A DNA stretch of 64,000 bases from Rhopalosiphum padi (Eukaryota > Arthropoda > Insecta > Hemiptera > Aphididae). The notes under the pieces are model-generated. The model was given only the letters and a program-made list of their open reading frames with translations, was not told the DNA's origin and made no database searches. A program made the translations under genes and the position numbers. The first letter of the stretch is position 1. Every line of letters begins with the position of its first letter. Shown one piece after another: positions 23,565 to 36,340 of the stretch. Location of the stretch: the NCBI RefSeq assembly GCF_020882245.1, contig NC_083599.1, forward strand, positions 53,904,748 to 53,968,747, in the 5' to 3' direction.

Positions 23565-23930
23565 CACTGTTAGGACACATCTCCACTAGTTTTTGTTTTG
23601 AAAGATTGTGAATCTTAAAGAAGTTCAGGAAGAACAGCGCCGCTGTTCCCCTAGCACCAAACCATAATCCTTTTACTTCCCAGTTGTCAATCTGGTATTT
23701 TTTCCTCAGATCTGATATACATGAAACGTAAATCGCTTGTTTTTCTAAATTGACGTCTTCATTCTGGGTTAAAATATTTGTTTCCTATCAAATTTTTGGG
23801 TCAAAAACAAATCTTTGGTTCTTTTTTTTATCCATGACAATAATGTAAGTTCTTTTGTTTTGTGTTTTTGAATCTACTATAGCCTGACAATGGATTTCTT
23901 CGTAAACCACAAAATTTTTTTTCACAAAAT
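23565..23930 (-). pseudogene. LINE polyprotein C-terminal fragment (R2-type endonuclease region)
   Basis: Read on the minus strand, the segment encodes EEIHCQAIVDSKTQNKRTY, then VMDKKKNQRFVFDPKI, a frameshift, then NLEKQAIYVSCISDLRKKY and WEVKGLWFGARGTAALFFLN. This order resembles the C-terminal endonuclease-containing part of R2-like non-LTR retrotransposon proteins, including the conserved GARG. It is broken by a frameshift and lacks the reverse transcriptase, so it is a dead fragment. Confidence 0.6.
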
Positions 23931-25384
23931 AAATTAGCTAGGATTGAACGAATCTTAAGATAAAGTATAATAAGAAGAATATTAAAAAAAAAATGAAATT
24001 GAAAGAATTTCTATAATTTATTTAATTACATTTTTAGTCTAGCAACCAAATATCTATTTAAAATATTGCTTTAAAGTATATTTTATATAATCGATTTTGA
24101 GTATTCAATAAAGAAAATATTTATCTATAATTAACTAAACAAATATTTTTATTAACTAAAACATAACAATAACAATCTTTTTATTATAGAAATTATCCCA
24201 ATTACAATATATTATATATATAGTTCAATATAGTTTATGTTAAATGTAAACAATGTTATAATAATATAAATAATTATAACATTTAAAATCATTCAACTTA
24301 AATAAAAACTGAAAATAATAAAAAATAAAATATATCATAGAAAATATACAAATATTACAAAAATTAGGTAGTGAATATGCGTGATTTACAAATTACAATC
24401 TATGTCCATTTATATAACTTGTTGAGAAGCATATTAGATAAATCAATATTACACATAGAATTACCAACCAATATAATATGTTTATTCTAAAGAGAACATA
24501 CATTGTATGTACTAGTTCCAAATAAATAATAAAATAAGTATTCATTTCTACAGTTAAATGAATCATTTTTAAAATTTAAATACTCAATTAGTGTAAGGCA
24601 ATCAGTATGATTATTGAGTATATTAAATAAAAGTTTTAAATAAAGCAACTAAAATCTTAAATTTAATGGAATGATATTAAAAAATACTGCTTATATGATA
24701 CCTTGAATGAGGAAACTTTGAACTTTGCATTTGTAGCTTAAATATTTTAAAAAAATTATTTTATTATCAATACACCACTTATAAAAATTATTTAGATCTT
24801 CTTAGAGTATTTTAGCATCATCTAAACATTTAATACTTTTTATAGTTTAATATCATCTGCAAATTTATTTATTTATTATTAATCTGAACGGGATGAACCT
24901 AATTACAATTTCAATAGTTATTATAATAATAACTTAAATCTATTTTATTTATTGACAGTAAAAAATTGTCACAAAACAATCAAAAATTAAATATTAATTT
25001 GAAATAACAAGATAATCAAAAAATATGCATATTGTGTAAAAAAAATAAAAATATATTAATGTATAATAATATATTATGTAATATAATTATAAAAAGGATC
25101 AATAATAAGAAAATTAAATAAATCAACCTGGACGTCATAGGCCATAGCTAATTTCATTAATCTATTTATAAACAAGCCAAGTACATAATTAATTCTTTGA
25201 AATGAAACACAAAACACTTTTGCAGATCTAGTATGACAATAAGGGACATTGAAATATAAGCAACTGAGTAATTCAGGGCAGTTTAAAAACCAATAACTAT
25301 TTTATATAGAAACTTCAAATCAATCAATTTTCTGGTAGACTGGTCTACTAATTGGACTAACACCTTGATAAGGATTTGTTAGGT
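23931..25384. other. AT-rich sequence, nothing recognised
   Basis: No supported gene; short stop-rich frames throughout. Confidence 0.5.
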
Positions 25385-25871
25385 CTTGACCGTATTCAAC
25401 ATAAATTTTTATCGTATGCTGCTTTAATACTTACAATTACTTTCACCAAACCATTACTATTCCGATATAAGTTGAAACCGTCATCTAAATATACCATCTT
25501 TGTCTTCACGCCATAATTATATTGATTCTCAGTTCATTTATGCACTTCTCAACACTTCTATAGATGCACCTGACCTTTTATCTCAAGTTCTATTTAAAGT
25601 TCAATCGCACAATGTTAGTAATCATACTCCTTTCTATATTCCCACTCATTCCACTTCTTTCAGCCACAACCCCCTCACCCCATATATAGAATGCTTAGGT
25701 CTGCCAACGTAGTTTAATCTTCATCCTTAATGTTTTTTGTTATTTTACCTCGTTATATTACAATTTATATTATTACTTAGTTTTATTGTATATTTTGTTA
25801 TTTCTATATCATAATAATATCTAAATATTTATAATAGCCGGTTGGCGTATAAATTTTAATAAATAAAGAAA
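25385..25871 (+). pseudogene. LINE 3' end fragment (reverse-transcriptase C-terminal region)
   Basis: One frame reads LDRIQHKFLSYAALILTIT. After frameshifts, the 70-codon ORF at 25500-25712 reads DSQFIYALLNTSIDAPDLLS, later FYIPTHSTSF. These are the typical segments after the polymerase domain of jockey/CR1-like LINEs (xxIQxxFLxYxA; LLNGxIDxPxLL; xPxHxTxx). The tail runs to AATAAATAAAG near 25871. At least one frameshift; non-functional. Confidence 0.65.
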
Positions 25872-26179
25872 TTTATATTGTGAGTGAGACTGAGAAGGGA
25901 TATTACATATATATAAAATAAATCCAATTTGAATAGCTTGAAAGCTTTGTATATGAACAGCATTAAAGGGTAATAAATTAAACTCTAAAGTAGAAAAAAC
26001 TAGAAAAGAATATAAACTATTTAAGGCATAAGAATTAGTGAAATCTTAACATGTCCTATTTATAAATCCTAATGTAGTAAATGTTTTTTTGTCATGTTCA
26101 AATAATATTGTAAATTTCATAAACGCTGTGAAGTACAATATTATTTATTAAATAATTTATAATTGGTAAGCAAGACGTG

Positions 26180-27063
26180 GTAAAAGACATTACTTTGCAC
26201 TTATCATATTTATTGATAATTTATCTTGGTTATGTCAAATTGATACTGTAATTTTCATATCATTGGCAAAAAGTAGTTTTTTAGAATTAGAAAAATGTAA
26301 TTTTGATGAAAAGTATAAATAATAAAGGGGCCAAGTGAAAACCTTGTGGAACAGGTTGATGAAATATTAAAAGACTCAAAATGAAAATGTTTTAATTTGC
26401 TAATTTGCCTTCTGTTAGTTAAATATGAGGTCAACCAAGACAAAATAAAAGATCACGAATTCCGATAGAATGAAGCTTAATTGAGAAAATATGGTGACTA
26501 AAAAAAGTCAAATGTTTTTACAAAATAAGTAAAAATAATATCTATTTGGAATACTGATGCAAATATTTTGAAATTCGAATATATATTTTTAAAAAATTAA
26601 AAGATTTGCCTTTTAAAAAACCATATTTATCATCATTTATTATCAAAGCAAGTATTGCTTATATTTTTTCAGTTAAAATAGATTCAAATAATTTTGGAAT
26701 AATTGAAATAATAGGCTGTTAAATATTTGTTAAATCTTTACTTTTATTAATAGCACAAAACTAATCTTCCAATTAGATGGAAAACAACCACTAGAGACTA
26801 AGAGATAAGTTGTATAAATGTAGTAAAGGAACGGCTAAAATATATTTACAATTTATAAAGATACTGCTTGAAATCATGTCAGGACCAGGACTCGTTTTAT
26901 TGATAATATTATCTAACTTATTTAGAACTTTAGTAATACTTAAAATACATAAGTTAAGATTTACTTCAATCGAATAATTATAAGTAGAATGCTGATGAGT
27001 ATTAATGGTTGAAGTGAACTGATTTTTAGAGACGGTGGAAAAATAATGAGCAAAACTATTCAC
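26180..27063 (-). pseudogene. LINE reverse-transcriptase fragment, copy 1
   Basis: Minus strand. The ORF at 27063-26791 matches the start of a LINE reverse transcriptase (FAHYFSTVSKNQF, later LDNIINKTSPGPDMISSSIF). After a gap the ORF at 26443-26255 reads SWLTSYLTNRRQISKLKHF and SLGPFIIYTF. In a shifted frame the catalytic motif reads FANDMKI where an active enzyme has F/YADD. Stops and frameshifts are frequent. An old, dead copy. Confidence 0.7.
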
Positions 27064-27149
27064 GATATCCTTTCACTCTAATAAATAAATCATTATCATA
27101 TACCATAGAGTTCTGAAGAGATAGACATTATTTTTTATGGTTAAAACCA

Positions 27150-27480
27150 ATTTTACACGCAATTCAGAATATCTATTGCAGTTCCATAAACAGTTGACCT
27201 TTTTATAATTGTATTTATATCGTTTAAAAAAATTAAAAATAATAATGTTGACAAATGGTCACCCTGTGGAACATCAGAGGATATATTACTAATATAAGAT
27301 ACGTGGTTTTTATATTTCACAGCTGGAATTTGATTTGTTAAGAAAGAGTTAAACAACAATAGGACCACTAAAACCATATGATTTAAGTTTATAGAGATAA
27401 AAAAAAATGGATGAAACTTTCAAAAGCCTTTTTAAATGCTGTATAATATATAACATCAAACTGTGATTTATCATTACAGG
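27150..27480 (-). pseudogene. LINE reverse-transcriptase fragment, copy 2
   Basis: Minus strand, lying on the 5' side of copy 1. It encodes FDVIYYTAFKKAFESF (equivalent to the TDFSKAFDS motif) and ISSDVPQGDHLSTLLFLIFL (equivalent to SGVPQGSxLGPLLFxxF), with stops and frameshifts. Because the GVPQG motif occurs here and again downstream in copy 1, there are two separate fragments and not one continuous element. Confidence 0.65.
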
Positions 27481-27517
27481 AGTCTATATTGACTATTTGA
27501 AAATACATACACTAGTG

Positions 27518-27610
27518 CAGTGTTTCTTAAACTGTGTTCCGCGGAGATCACTTCAGGGTTCCGCAAAGCGTAAGTAATTTTTTCAAAATTTTCAAGAAAA
27601 TTAATTTAAA
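27518..27610. repeat. hAT-type element end, right end not found
   Basis: CAGTGTTTCTTAAACTGTG followed by TTCCGCGGAG is a typical hAT terminal sequence. I could not find an inverted partner; a related GC-rich patch near 27805 (AATGTGTTCCGGAGGGAAG) may belong to it. Confidence 0.4.
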
Positions 27611-28126
27611 ATATCCAACTAAAGATTAGTAGTGGGGAAAAAAAGTTTGCATTATAGAAAAAAATATTTGTATATTAAATAATAATGTAAGCCATATGGA
27701 ATAGCCTATCAGCTATCTCTAATTTTGATGTAGTTCAAAAGATGAATATCCTCAATTGTCACAAAAAGGCCGTTGAGACTTTTACCATTTGCAACCACTT
27801 ATACAATGTGTTCCGGAGGGAAGTGACCGGCCAACGTCATATGAAAGTATACCTAAAATTATGAAGAAATACCCATTAAAGAGGGGTCTAACTTTTTTAT
27901 TTTTTAAGTTACAGGCAATTCAACTTTTTTTAAATAAAACCAAACCTACCAAACATTTATTTATGTTTTTCCAAAACTTTTCAACATTTTAACATAATTT
28001 TTTTTTAATTTAAAGCTATTTAATTATCCTATTAACCAACATACACAATTAAAGTAGAATTATGTAAATTATTATTATTAACTTGAAAAAGTAAACATTT
28101 TTTATTAAGTTAGAATTTTTAAAAAT
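27611..28126. other. AT-rich sequence, nothing recognised
   Basis: Contains a 67-codon ORF at 27789-27992 that I judge to be chance. Confidence 0.4.
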
Positions 28127-28767
28127 AAATCTTGTATTACTAATACAATGTTGTACTTCTAATAATTCAATATTTAGTATGGGTTTTTTTGTTAGTGTAT
28201 TATTTTACTGAATAATACCTAGAATACCTTATATGTTTGGTTTTCATATTTTCCATAATTGCAGAGTTATAAGCTATTAATGGTTACTATCTTAATTTTT
28301 TTAGAGTCGAATATCGGTCGTTAAAACAAAGGACTAGGTACAAAAAGTGTTTCATTTAGAGTTCAAATTCGTTTACAGTCAGGTGGGGAACTTTGAAAAT
28401 CTGATTAACTAATTAAATAAACATAACATTTATTTCTTTGTTATTTATTTTTATATGAAACTACATTATTATTATTTTGTGTTTTTTTTCGTTAGTTAGG
28501 TTCCATTTTGTATTTAAAAAATAAACTAATACTTATTAAATTATTTATATCATTTCTGGTGAGTTTATGCCTCATGTTTAGTAAAATTATAAATAGCCAA
28601 TAACTACGATCCCAAAAGATCTGTTATGTTTAGCTGCGTATAACTCTGCAATAATGGAAAATATGAAAACCAAACATACAAGGTATTCTAGGTATTATTT
28701 AGTAAAATAATACACAAACAAAAAACGCCAAACTACATATTAAATTATTTGGAGTAATACAAGATTT
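28127..28767. repeat. Long inverted repeat, arms about 140-150 bp
   Basis: The left arm (28127-28275) and right arm (28632-28767) are inverted copies. Examples are TTTGGTTTTCATATTTTCCA against TGGAAAATATGAAAACCAAA, and TGTATTATTTTACT against AGTAAAATAATACA. About 356 bp of AT-rich sequence separates them. No ORF. Probably a foldback or miniature transposon, but the outer ends are not sharply defined. Confidence 0.7.
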
Positions 28768-30365
28768 GAATTATAAAGTTATAAGTTTATAACATTATAT
28801 TTTTCAATTAAATACATAAATATAGCAATTCCTATATTTTTTATCAATGAAAAATACTAAAACAGAAAATTAATTATAAGTGTATTTAAAATTTTTATAT
28901 GCTAAATGTAGGTATATTTGAATACTTTCCACTGAAATACTTTACATTTACTACAGTATAGTATACTAAAAAAGTACCTCACGTTTGCAATTCGATGATG
29001 GACTCACTAATAAGTAATATTTATATAATTAATATAACTCCAAAATTAATTATAAAATAAATACCTATTCAATTTAAATTTCTACTAATTAAACATAAAA
29101 AATTAACAAACTTGCAATATAATTTATGAAATTATTTAAAGTACATTCTTATTATGTTTGATTAAATATTTGATATTATTGGTTGTTAATTTTTTATATC
29201 AACAAATTTCTAATGAAACTAAACTTTTAATAAGTTTCTATAAAATATAGAAACATAAATAAATAAATAATAACAAGTGCATAACTATAATGTTTTAAAA
29301 TAATAATAGTATAAAAATAATACTATTACAAATAGGTAGTAATAATATTAAGAAAGTATATTCAAATTACCTGGATTGAACACAAATTGATTTATTAGGT
29401 ACGCCTTTATATCAACCAGTCTCATAATATTTTGCTTCTTTTCTTTTTCTTTTGGAAGCCTCACTTTTAATATGTTTTGATGATATTTTAAATTAGTTAT
29501 AATTTAATGATTTAACTATACACGCCTTGCATTATATTACTACACAGCTTCTGCACTAAATTAACAAATAGTTAGTGTAAAAGTCTGTATAATACTATAA
29601 AGTAATAAGTATTAAGGTATGTGACGAATGACGATAATTTAAAATGCACAATAATTAATTTACACCATATGAATGACGAATGCATCTATATCGAATATGA
29701 TAACTGATAATATTGGAAATTTAATAATTATTTAATATAATATTTATGATAGTAAATTAGAAAATGGTTGAATGGCTGAAATAAACGTATTTATTTTTGT
29801 ATTGATAATCGACAGAGTGAGGTTCTTGGACGTATTTCCACAGAATATAATATTTATGGTATTTCTTATGAATGTGTAAAAATAGATTATTATTGTAGAA
29901 AATAATACCTTTATTATTATTTTATTTAGGTAATCATTATCAAAATGCCTATGATAATAAAAAAGTTATATTTATATGAATTCAGAATTGCGTAAATTTT
30001 CTTCTACTTTTTGTATAGAAACATTAGGAACGTACCCTACGTTTTATGATTGATTTAATGAATAACTAGGTATTAATAAATAATAATTAATGTTGTTATA
30101 TTAGGGTGCTCTTATAAATCATAATATTCACATAATAATATTATCAAGCCAAGATCTTTATTTTTGCTAATTGCCTTTTAAAAAGGCTCTATTTTATCAC
30201 ATTATTACTGCCCTAAAATTGTGACCTCTGTAAATAATGTCGAGTCCTATATGGGCATATGGCCAGACCATATAGCGGTGCGTTAACCCCATAACCTAAC
30301 CCTGCACCTGAAGTAGTTACGGCACCAGAGTTTAGTCTAAACACTCTAAACTCTAAAATCTAAAG
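28768..30365. other. AT-rich sequence, nothing recognised
   Basis: No supported gene. 30240-30340 is less AT-rich (GGCCAGACCATATAGCGGTG...) but has no recognisable content. Confidence 0.45.
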
Positions 30366-30540
30366 CAGAGGCGGCCAAACGTTTTTGGCCGCGATCTACT
30401 AAAAATATACTTCACCTTTGAGGATCGAGTTCCATAAAAAACCTAACCACCATGATTAATTTTCGTGTGCGTAGCCTAAAAATAAATTCTAACACGATCG
30501 AGTTTGAAATCGTTTACGATCGACCGTTTGGCCGCCCCTG
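30366..30540. mobile_element. 175-bp hAT-type miniature element
   Basis: The ends CAGAGGCGGCCAAACG and CGTTTGGCCGCCCCTG are inverted over 16 bp with one mismatch. The flanks ATCTAAAG (30358-30365) and CTCTAAAG (30541-30548) form an 8-bp target duplication with one mismatch. No coding capacity. Confidence 0.8.
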
Positions 30541-30841
30541 CTCTAAAGAGTCTAAAGTAACTTTAAAAATAAGTAAAGGTGAACTGAACGATCGCAAGAA
30601 CGCGTAAGAATCAGGCAGACCGTGTGACTTAGCTCGCGTTGAGCAGTGTTATACATTATCACATCTATATATTATGTAGTTAAAGAAGTGCTTTTAGTGT
30701 TTTATCATTGTTTATTGTAATTATTATTTTTACAGAAAATAATATTATAACCAGATATAGATATTAATAATATAAGCAATAATATACAATGGTATTAAAT
30801 ACCATACTATAGTCTCTACTCTCTAAATAATGTAATACAAT

Positions 30842-30998
30842 TGAATCGCAAATAACTCGAAAAACTTGACAACGGGATTTTTTTTTTATTCCCCTAAAAA
30901 TATAATAATAATATATAAATTAATATAAATTCGAATTAGATAGCTCGAAGCAAAATTGTATCTCTCTTCAATTTCGAGTTATCGCGACTCGACACGGG
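30842..30998. repeat. AACTCGAAAAACTTGA repeat, uninterrupted copy
   Basis: Runs from GAATCGCAAATAACTCG to CGAGTTATCGCGACTCG, with inverted ends. It matches the copy at 21196-22165 once that copy's hAT insertion is removed. Confidence 0.6.
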
Positions 30999-31302
30999 TC
31001 GTAGTTGATGAAATGTACCTACTTTTCATGTTAATGGTCATATGGCGGTCACATAATATTTTAGCATTGCTTAGAAAAGAATTGTAAAACGTTATTTAAA
31101 TACGTATAGGTGTGCGTGTGACTATGACAGCTGTGTCACTGATAGTAAATATATTGCTGTAGATACGGATCGTATACTCGTAGATACTAAGACAGTACGC
31201 AGACTAACCCAAAATACAAAATTCTTGAATATGGAATAAAAGTTACTCGTTTCACATAGTATGATTATTTAACTTAAAATTATATTATTTTTTATTTATT
31301 GT

Positions 31303-31550
31303 CACGGCTGTGAATTTAATGCACTTAAAAACTATTAAATATGCACTAAAACTGACAAAATATGCTCTCATTTTTCAAAAATATGCAAAAAAAACTATTA
31401 AAATTTAAATGGCCCTAACCCATAAAATATGCAAAATAAGATTCGGTATTTGAACTATAAATAAGTCAAAACAAATTTTGGTCAAATCCAATTTATTATA
31501 CGGTGTAGCAAAAAAAAAAAACATGCAAATGCATTAAATTCACAGCCTTG
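31303..31550. mobile_element. Miniature element, GGCTGTGAATTTAATGCA ends
   Basis: The left end CACGGCTGTGAATTTAATGC and the right end GCATTAAATTCACAGCCTTG are inverted. The inner right end carries CATGCAAATGCA, shared with the elements at 36733, 44837 and 51627. The interior is rich in ATATGCA repeats. 248 bp, no ORF. Target duplication unclear. Confidence 0.6.
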
Positions 31551-32484
31551 TGCCCTTGTTTATTAATTTATTATAAATCATATATATAGGTATTTATGTA
31601 CTGAAGACGACTAAATTCATACGGCGTTTTTTTAAAATAATTTAAACACTAAAAGCGTTATTTTCATACATACATAATATACATAATATTAAACATATTA
31701 TTATACATATTTAATAAGCGTAAGTAATGTACTTACATAATATGACGCCTATTGGCAGTTTTTTTTCAGATCTAAAAAGAATAAAAGCATATTGTAATTG
31801 TACTCAATATAGTCGAAATAAACTAGTTTCTCTTGAAATATATATTAAAAAAAAAATATATATCAGAAAATTTAAAAACGAGATCTGAATTTTACTATAA
31901 AGAATGTAGGTAATACAAATGTTTGTTACAAAAGATAGAAAAATTGATTTCAATAACTTAATAAGTAAAAAAAATGTAAAGTTGATAATATTATAACTTA
32001 TAAGTACATATTGATTTTAACTAATTCCATTAAAATTGTTGAAATGTTTTATAAAGTTTTAAATTGAATTATTTTTATAAACCAAGACTAATTTGTGTAT
32101 TATTGTTTAATTATAAAGAAAATATAATTTATTATTGTAAAATTTGTAATTAAAACCTTTTTTAATATATTTGATTTTACTATAAATATGTAATACTATA
32201 ATTAATGTATGATAAATGACTAATGATGAGCATGTGTCAGTGCAGAATCCTGGAAAAAAATAAGAAAAATGAAAAAAAAATAATATTTTATATTTATACT
32301 TTTTATAATTATATAATGTTATATATTTAATATAGTTTTTAAAATTATTGAAATTTTTAATATTATTTCATTGAAACATTTTTTAATGCTTTTATTTTAT
32401 TAAAATTCAAAATAAAATATAACTCTTAGTATAATATTTAAGTTTTTATTGCTAAAAATTTCGTAAGTAGAGCTTTACATTTTA
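31551..32484. other. AT-rich sequence, nothing recognised
   Basis: No supported gene or repeat boundary. Confidence 0.5.
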
Positions 32485-33375
32485 GATTCTGAACGGAGTG
32501 ATGAATGTATTGATTTTACAATGATGTGTTTTTTTTTATTTTATTTTTTTTTTTTGTGTCTGTGATCACTTTTTAGAGTAGTAATAATGCTTCGATTTTT
32601 GACTTCAGCCCCTCTTTGAAAAGGAAAATTTATCTAGTTGGTACTTGGGGGGGGGGGGGGGGTCAAAAGTAAAAAATTTCCAAAAGTTTTCAAAAGGGTC
32701 GGGAAAAACCCTGAAAAAATTACGGAAAAACGGGCATAACTACTTTTTGACATAATCGAATTTTTAATTTTGCTGTAACACAAAAACGAATCATTGTAAA
32801 TACTTGAAATTTTCACCAAATGTTTTTATTATGGTTATCTATTTACGATTAAATTTTCAAAATATTTTGACCTTTTTTAAGCTACTTATAAACAATTGAA
32901 ATTTTCGACTTTTCTAAGTTTTTTTTCTTAAAATGCCAATAAAAAAAATTTGGCTATCCAAAAAATCTTTAAAATTTAATACAAGGTTTATTATAAGTTG
33001 TACCTATCGTAGTAAAAAAAAATCAAAAACCGTTAGTCGCAATTTTTGTTTTTAACTATTTAAAGTTCAAATATTTACGAAATATATCAAAATTAAGAAA
33101 ATTTGCAAGGAATTTTGAAGTTGAAAATTCATACAAGTTTTGTGATTTGCACTTAACGTATAAAAATCCAATATAAGGTTATCCATAAATTTTTCTACAA
33201 GTAACTGTAAAAAAAAATTCCATCGTCAATATAGAAAACATTTTATGAGCGTATGAAATTAAATTTTTTACGAAATCGCGTAAAATAACGATATATTACA
33301 ATTTAAATATAGGTAATAATATAATATATCCAACTAATTACCATTTACTGACAAATCATCTCCGTTCAGAATCGT
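32485..33375. repeat. 891-bp element with GATTCTGAACGGAG inverted ends
   Basis: The left end GATTCTGAACGGAGTGATGA (32485-32504) is inverted as TCATCTCCGTTCAGAATC (33358-33375). The interior is AT-rich with recurring phrases (TTTGAAGTTCAAAT-like, ACTTGAAATTTT). Related right-end sequence (GAATCGTTTTTCGT) recurs at 33370, 49093 and near 60178. No transposase ORF. It contains a run of 16 Gs at 32647-32662. Confidence 0.65.
32647..32662 (+). repeat. Poly-G tract, 16 Gs
   Basis: An uninterrupted run of 16 guanines inside an otherwise AT-rich repeat. Such a run is prone to slippage and may be a length error. Confidence 0.9.
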
Positions 33376-33560
33376 TTTTCGTATACAATGATATCAGTCG
33401 TTGCATTCAAATTTAACACATCCATTATAGTGACCTACTCTCCATCACTACTATACAGCAGAGCGATATCCACTTGCCAACTTTTTTGTTATTCTTGTAT
33501 TCATTTTTAAATCTAATAAAGCCATAATGGCAGTGAAAGGTATGTTTTGAAGGATATCTT

Positions 33561-33821
33561 CAGTGGCATATATAGGGGGCTAGGCCTGAGCCCATAATGA
33601 AATTTCAGATTCGATCAAAACATTTTATTATACATTTTGCTTAATTTTCTATATGTATAATGTAATAATAAATATGTATTTATAAATTAAAATGTCTCTA
33701 TTTGTATTACTTATGTCATAATTAAAACCACCCGGCCACCTGAAAAATGTTCCAGTTGTACATGCAGCCATGCTGGTGATAAATTAGCCTATAGTGAAAA
33801 TAATTCCTATATACGCCACTG
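33561..33821. mobile_element. 261-bp miniature element, CAGTGGCATATATAGG ends
   Basis: The left end CAGTGGCATATATAGGGGGC and the right end CCTATATACGCCACTG are inverted over 16 bp with one mismatch. No ORF. Flanking GATATCTT and (G)ATACACTT may be a decayed target duplication. Confidence 0.6.
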
Positions 33822-34270
33822 ATACACTTGTATATAGTTAAGTATAAGAGACGACAGTTTACCAATTGCGCTCAAAACATTTTACAATACCTAAGGAAAA
33901 TGTATTAATTAGTTATAATTATTATATAATAAATTAAAACACTAACCGATTTTTTTGTGAGTATTAATACATAATATATTATAATATAAATAAATAAATA
34001 AGTTTTTTCGCATTTTACAAGTTATTTTTTGATCGTCAATTATTCAAAATTAAATACCAGTTACATTAAATTATAATTTGTTTCATAAAATTCCCAATAC
34101 TGTTATAAAATATATTATATACCCAGTCGCTTTAACCAGTAATCAATTGATCAATAAATAAGTTTTAATATTCAAGAATTTTAGTATGTGTTATATACAA
34201 GCGCAATTTGAATAGGTACTTATTCTAAAATATAAGAAGTGCAATTGGTATACTGACCCTAAACAAAAAT
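33822..34270. repeat. Interspersed repeat shared with 60210-61350
   Basis: Phrases such as CCAATTGCGCTCAAAACATT, AAAATGTATTAATTAGTTAT and TATAAGAAGTGCAATTGG recur in the same order and orientation at 60210-60420 and 61020-61260. The other copy is interrupted by a LINE fragment. Nature unknown. Confidence 0.6.
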
Positions 34271-36340
34271 TGTGTGTTAGGTGTAATTGGTCCATGATCT
34301 AAGCCTTACCATGCGGCCTTCGAAGCCTTTTTTTTCCCTCCCACCCGCAACAATTAAATTAATTATTTTTTTTTTATTTATTAAAAATTAAAATCACAAT
34401 AATATTGTAACAAAACCGTTAAATCTAAAATCTAAATTCTAATTAATTCTAAATATACAATTAACTTAATCTATAATTTAATAATTTGTGCATTATATAA
34501 AATAAAATATAAATAGACAATAACATAATTTTTTTCTTCTGGCGACCCCCAGTGTTTTTATGAAAGTGTAAATTGACCCGCCAACTACAAGACCACCCTG
34601 ATCCAAGAAACGAGTAAAAATCATTTTACTTGAAAATGTTCGACAAACAATACAACTTATTATCTTGAAGAATAATACCTATTATATGATTAATAATTAA
34701 AAAGATTTTAATACTTTTTATACTAATTTTTATTTTAAAATGTTGATCATTTTTTCTTGTGTTGTTTTTACTGATTATCGCCGGATTTGTTAGCCTATGT
34801 GTTTGTCATTCAATAATCCTATTGGTAGGATAGTATTTACAAAATTGAAGCTAAAACGAAAATATTCGATGGATTGGCGTCTTCTTTCGGCCGTCTTACG
34901 GCGCGTTACCACTACACTATTACAGTGCCACGACAATGGCACATCGTACAATGCCACGTTAACACATGACTATATATGAATATATATATGGTATGCAGCA
35001 CATAAAGTAACTATAGTATATAATTTATTATACTGTCGGGCGTCGGTCTGGCGCGCCAGCTGGTTTTAGGGTAGGACCATTATGATATTATTGAGAGAGA
35101 AATAAATAATAATAACATATTTACGTATCCATTATAAAGATACAAATCTTATACATTCCTACCTCGTTATAATCCATAGCAACATACCGGAATGTAATTT
35201 ACTCATGTATTTGATACTACACATATTTCATGCATAACAATTTTTGATTCATGTGAAAGACGTTCACGCTTATTTATAAAATTGGTTGGATAGTATCAAT
35301 TACCTACTAGATTCAGTGACATTCAAACTGATGCAACTAGAAGCAGGTGGATTTAGCCCTAGATATCATAATAATATTTCAATAATTTACGAAGTAATAT
35401 ATTTGTCGACAATACTAAATACACCTATCTCAATACAATTTCTGTTGAGTGGATGTTTGTTTAAAGTACTACTATTATTCGTGATGTACCTATTTGTCAC
35501 TGCTGATCGTAAAAAACTTATCATATTAATCATCATTACCTATGCATAATTACCTAAAATATATACATTGAATTATTGAAAATATTTTGTACGGGTCTCT
35601 TTTACTACGTTTACAAAAAAGTTGTCTTTGAGACTATTTTTATTATTAAATTTAAGTTTAACCACTATAATATAATTTAATAAACATGTTTCTTTCTTAA
35701 CCTGCCTACCTATACATATAGTAGGAACATAATAACTAGGGATAGGAGTTCTATGCAGTAAAAAATTGTAAATTATGAAAAAACAAATTTTTTTAAATAT
35801 TAATTTATATTATTACTTTATTAGTTATTATTGTTACACGCTATTGCCTATTATTGTATGTTTTTTAAAATTGTCAAATGCTAATGACTGGTGATTAGAT
35901 TAAAACATAGATTTATATTAGCTGAAACTTCTTTTCACATCACACGATGATGTTGTAACATATTTAAATGAAGCGATTTGTCTCAGATTTAAAGTAATAT
36001 TAACATATTTTTCTTCCTTTTCATATTCACCGTTTATAATGCTACAAATATTTAGAAGCGTTTTGAATTCCTTATTCTTCTTTATTTCTTCCTTAGTGTT
36101 AGTATACCAAGTCCATTGTAATTTAGATAGGTAGTATATTTATCATTTATGTCAATTCAACAAATAACCCAATAATTATATGCGTTCATTAAATAAATAC
36201 CATTTAAAATTAACAAGATTTTCAAAAACTTATATGTATGCAATTATATGCATTATGATAAAAATAGGCAAAACAAAATTGTTCTATTTAATCGAGAATA
36301 AGCCAAATAGTGGACATATTTGAGAACAATAAATTTAGAC
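34271..36340. other. AT-rich sequence, no supported gene
   Basis: 34790-35090 is less AT-rich (GGCCGTCTTACGGCGCGTTA..., GGCGCGCCAGCTGG) and holds a 60-codon ORF (34797-34979) that I do not recognise. An 87-codon ORF at 35286-35549 is hydrophobic and probably chance. Confidence 0.4.

Noticed and set aside
34797..34979. 60-codon ORF in a GC-richer patch
   Set aside because: No recognisable motif; the patch contains small inverted repeats and may be part of a mobile element.
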